NCBI RefSeq assembly: GCF_000378345.1
Contig: NZ_KB899549.1
Coordinates: 124,001 to 188,000 of the forward strand
Direction of reading: 5' to 3'
Source of the DNA: Hirschia maritima DSM 19733
GTDB taxonomy: Bacteria > Pseudomonadota > Alphaproteobacteria > Caulobacterales > Hyphomonadaceae
DNA: 64,000 nucleotides
Both the position numbers and the translations under genes were made by a program. The notes beneath the pieces are model-generated. The model searched no databases. It saw nothing but the letters and a program-made list of their open reading frames with translations, and had not been told where the DNA came from. Below, piece by piece: positions 62,040 through 64,000 of the stretch; within the stretch, counting starts at the first letter, position 1; the number at the start of each line of letters is the position of its first letter.

Positions 62040-62639
62040 TCACAGCCAACCATTATCACGGGCTATTCGGAAAGCTTCGATCCTATTCGAGGCATTTAAT
62101 TTGGAACCAACTTCATTCAAATAATTACGGACGGTCCCAACGGACAGATTCAGCGCTTCAGCTATCTCTTTGTTCGTTTTTCCCTGCTCAACTAGGCGCA
62201 GTAATCGACGATCACGATCAATTAGAGGGTCTTCTACCAATTCGTCATCTATATCAGCGTCAACAAACACTGTTTCACCAGCTGCTACTTTTCGAATTGT
62301 GTCAGCGAGTATATCACTTGGTGCATCTTTTAGAATATAGCCTCTCACACCACTATTTTTTGCACGCCGGATATAGCCTGGCCGCGCAAAAGTCGTGATG
62401 ATAATGACTTTAGTTTTTGTTCCTTCCTGAGCTAAACGATCCGCAAGTTCTAACCCCGTCATTTCAGGCATTTCAATATCACTAATTAAGACATCCGGTT
62501 CAAATTTACGAACTAATCTATGGGCCTGTATTCCATCGTCTGCAGTGCCAACTATTTCAAAATCTTCTTCAAGCGAAAGTAAGGAAACAAGCGCACTACG
62601 AAGCATAACTTGATCTTCCGACAGAACTATACGGATCAT
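62040..62639 (-). CDS. NarL/LuxR-family response regulator (DesR-like)
   Basis: 199 residues. Receiver domain with Glu8-Asp9 (LSEDQ), phospho-acceptor Asp54 (VLISDIEMPEM) and Lys near 104 (YILKDAPSD). LuxR-type helix-turn-helix in the C-terminus: RLLRLVEQGKTNKEIAEAL, NLSVGTVRNYLNEVGSKL. It overlaps its kinase as ATGA, so the two are translationally coupled. Together with a DesK-like kinase this resembles the DesK/DesR pair, which controls membrane lipid fluidity in Bacillus, but such pairs are used for many signals and targets are not visible here. Confidence 0.93.
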   Translation of the reverse strand: MIRIVLSEDQVMLRSALVSLLSLEEDFEIVGTADDGIQAHRLVRKFEPDVLISDIEMPEMTGLELADRLAQEGTKTKVIIITTFARPGYIRRAKNSGVRGYILKDAPSDILADTIRKVAAGETVFVDADIDDELVEDPLIDRDRRLLRLVEQGKTNKEIAEALNLSVGTVRNYLNEVGSKLNASNRIEAFRIARDNGWL

Positions 62640-63721
62640 GCTGGGATCACACCTCGAAGAACCGTTCCTTTGTTTCCTTGAATAGTCAAAATCCCTCCAA
62701 GAGAAGATATGCGTTTCCTTATACTTGTCAGGCCAACTCCATTTGAAGACACGTTACTCTCCTGAATTCCTGAACCATTATCTTCAATACAAAGTGCATG
62801 CACGTCATCTTCCGTTTCGAAAACAATTGAAACCTTATCAGCCCCTGAATGGCGAACGATATTGGTACAAGCCTCTCGAATTACGAGACCAAGCACAGTA
62901 TTTTGCTGCCGAGACAGTTCAGGAACCTGCCCTCCAATTGTAAGAACAATATTAGATGCTTCCAGAACCTTACGAGCTAATGACAATTCAACCACGACCG
63001 TCGTTTCAGTTAGCCCTCGCAGAGTAGATCGTACCTGTGTCAGCGCATCTCGGCTAGCCGACTGCAATTCTTGTATTTCGCGCTTTGCTCGTTCTGCATC
63101 TTTATCAATCAGCTTGGCCACCAAGTCACTTTTTAGAGCAACCAACGTCAATGTTTGCCCAATGACATCATGCAGATCAGCGGCAATACGTTCGCGTTCA
63201 GCTATGGATGCAAGCTGCTTTTCCAACGCCCTCTCACGTTCAGCTTGTTCGTATCTTTCATTCTCGTGAGAATCTCTGAGACATGAAAGCCAAACCATAA
63301 TCGCAATCACGATCGTCATTGGAATTTCATAGATAAAACGCCCTGCAACTAAAGCAGTAATAACATACGCCGCTATGACCAATACCATAGCTATTCCAGC
63401 ATTTCGGCGGTCAAGAATAAAACCTGCCATCGCTGCACCATAAATAAAATACACATTGTGACCGTTCCAGAATGGAGCGGCAATGCCTCCCAAAACAATT
63501 ACTGCGATCATGTACCAATACTTGTGTTCGGCTGGTGCATTGTGGGATTTAAAATGCAACGGAATGTAGATTAAAGCCGATCCAATGGTTACCAATAGCT
63601 CCATTTGGTTCGGTGCCTTCAACAGCCATGGAAGAAACAGGAAAATCAAATAGATCAGCGTTACAACAGGCTGTTGAAAAATTGGTGTTTTGTTTTCTTT
63701 TTTTTGAACGGCTTCAATCAT
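62636..63721 (-). CDS. HisKA_3-type sensor histidine kinase (DesK-like)
   Basis: 361 residues from the ATG at 63721, with GGAAGAG upstream; a GTG one codon earlier is also possible. Five or so membrane helices (about 18-148) with very short loops, so sensing is probably within the membrane. The dimerisation/phosphotransfer domain has RERIAADLHDVIGQTLTLV (His184). HATPase_c has IREACTNIVRHSGADKV (N box), CIEDNGSGI and GVGLTSIRKRI. Its start overlaps the stop of the upstream CIA30-like gene as TGATG, so the three genes form one unit. Confidence 0.92.
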   Translation of the reverse strand: MIEAVQKKENKTPIFQQPVVTLIYLIFLFLPWLLKAPNQMELLVTIGSALIYIPLHFKSHNAPAEHKYWYMIAVIVLGGIAAPFWNGHNVYFIYGAAMAGFILDRRNAGIAMVLVIAAYVITALVAGRFIYEIPMTIVIAIMVWLSCLRDSHENERYEQAERERALEKQLASIAERERIAADLHDVIGQTLTLVALKSDLVAKLIDKDAERAKREIQELQSASRDALTQVRSTLRGLTETTVVVELSLARKVLEASNIVLTIGGQVPELSRQQNTVLGLVIREACTNIVRHSGADKVSIVFETEDDVHALCIEDNGSGIQESNVSSNGVGLTSIRKRISSLGGILTIQGNKGTVLRGVIPA

Positions 63722-64000
63722 CACTCTTCCAGCCTAATATTATCGATATAGAGCTGCGTTTTTCCAATACCGTGACCTGAGACAATCGCGAAACCATTGA
63801 CGTTATTAAGCTCCAATCCTTCAAATTCAGTTAGACCCAATCTTATTGTCGACCACTCCTCAGTCGCAATAAAGGTCAATGTAGGAGGTACTCCACGTGT
63901 ATTCCCGCTAAACGCCATCGTTCTATATTGCCCTTGCGTTCCCTTAACTTCAAAGACCAAGCTATTTATGCCACTCAAGTCCACAGGTCCCTCTTTAGCG
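63721..64000 (-). CDS. CIA30-like / carbohydrate-binding-like beta-sandwich protein, 3' end only
   Basis: Only the last 92 residues are in the window; the 5' end is beyond the right edge. The fragment (LSGINSLVFEVKGTQGQYR, GLELNNVNGFAIVSGHG, KTQLYIDNIRLEE) is all-beta and resembles the C-terminus of CIA30-type and CBM11-type jelly rolls, where the closing strand reads YIDNI. A role cannot be assigned from this piece. Coupled to the kinase downstream. Confidence 0.55.
   Translation of the reverse strand, partial: AKEGPVDLSGINSLVFEVKGTQGQYRTMAFSGNTRGVPPTLTFIATEEWSTIRLGLTEFEGLELNNVNGFAIVSGHGIGKTQLYIDNIRLEE

Overview
The window looks like a chromosomal segment of a marine alphaproteobacterium, probably a Caulobacterales/Maricaulales-type organism. 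This placement is inferred from the AT-leaning composition, the many TonB-dependent receptors of the Xanthomonas/Caulobacter type, FecI/FecR surface signalling and a lipoprotein-rich periplasm. No rRNA, tRNA, IS element or CRISPR array was seen.

Left edge (1-6519, all minus): a truncated TPR sensor histidine kinase, a subtilisin-family protease whose N-terminus is built from an uncommon aromatic heptad repeat, and an EAL-domain c-di-GMP phosphodiesterase.

Centre (about 6991-46563): a large polysaccharide utilisation locus for a sulfated red-algal galactan, most likely of the carrageenan type. It holds four formylglycine sulfatases, an exported FGE-like sulfatase activator, a GH42-like clan GH-A glycosidase, three TonB-dependent receptors, two MFS transporters, an ECF sigma/FecR pair, a GntR regulator and two paralogous FG-GAP/ASPIC lipoproteins. 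The catabolic genes form two branches that meet at 2-keto-3-deoxy-D-galactonate. D-galactose would pass through a mutarotase, an SDR dehydrogenase, an SMP-30 lactonase and DgoD. 3,6-Anhydro-D-galactose would pass through an aldehyde dehydrogenase and an enolase-superfamily cycloisomerase. DgoK and DgoA finish both branches to pyruvate and glyceraldehyde-3-phosphate. A palindromic motif close to AAACATATGATGTTT recurs in the intergenic regions of these units. A decayed sulfatase tail follows the last gene of the locus.

Right of the locus (46751-52311, minus): a second surface-signalling cassette with an ECF sigma factor that appears to start at ATC, FecR, an STN-containing receptor with a second signal peptide buried inside it, and an exported alpha/beta hydrolase.

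Right end (52544-64000): a MipA/OmpV outer-membrane protein, a tripartite RND efflux system co-encoded with an OmpR/EnvZ-type two-component system, an orphan MlaC-like protein, and a DesK/DesR-like two-component pair downstream of a truncated CIA30-like gene.

The dehydrogenase, lactonase and cycloisomerase specificities are read from gene context and are not proven by sequence alone. No endo-carrageenase (GH16/GH82) or anhydrogalactosidase (GH127/GH129) was recognised inside the window.
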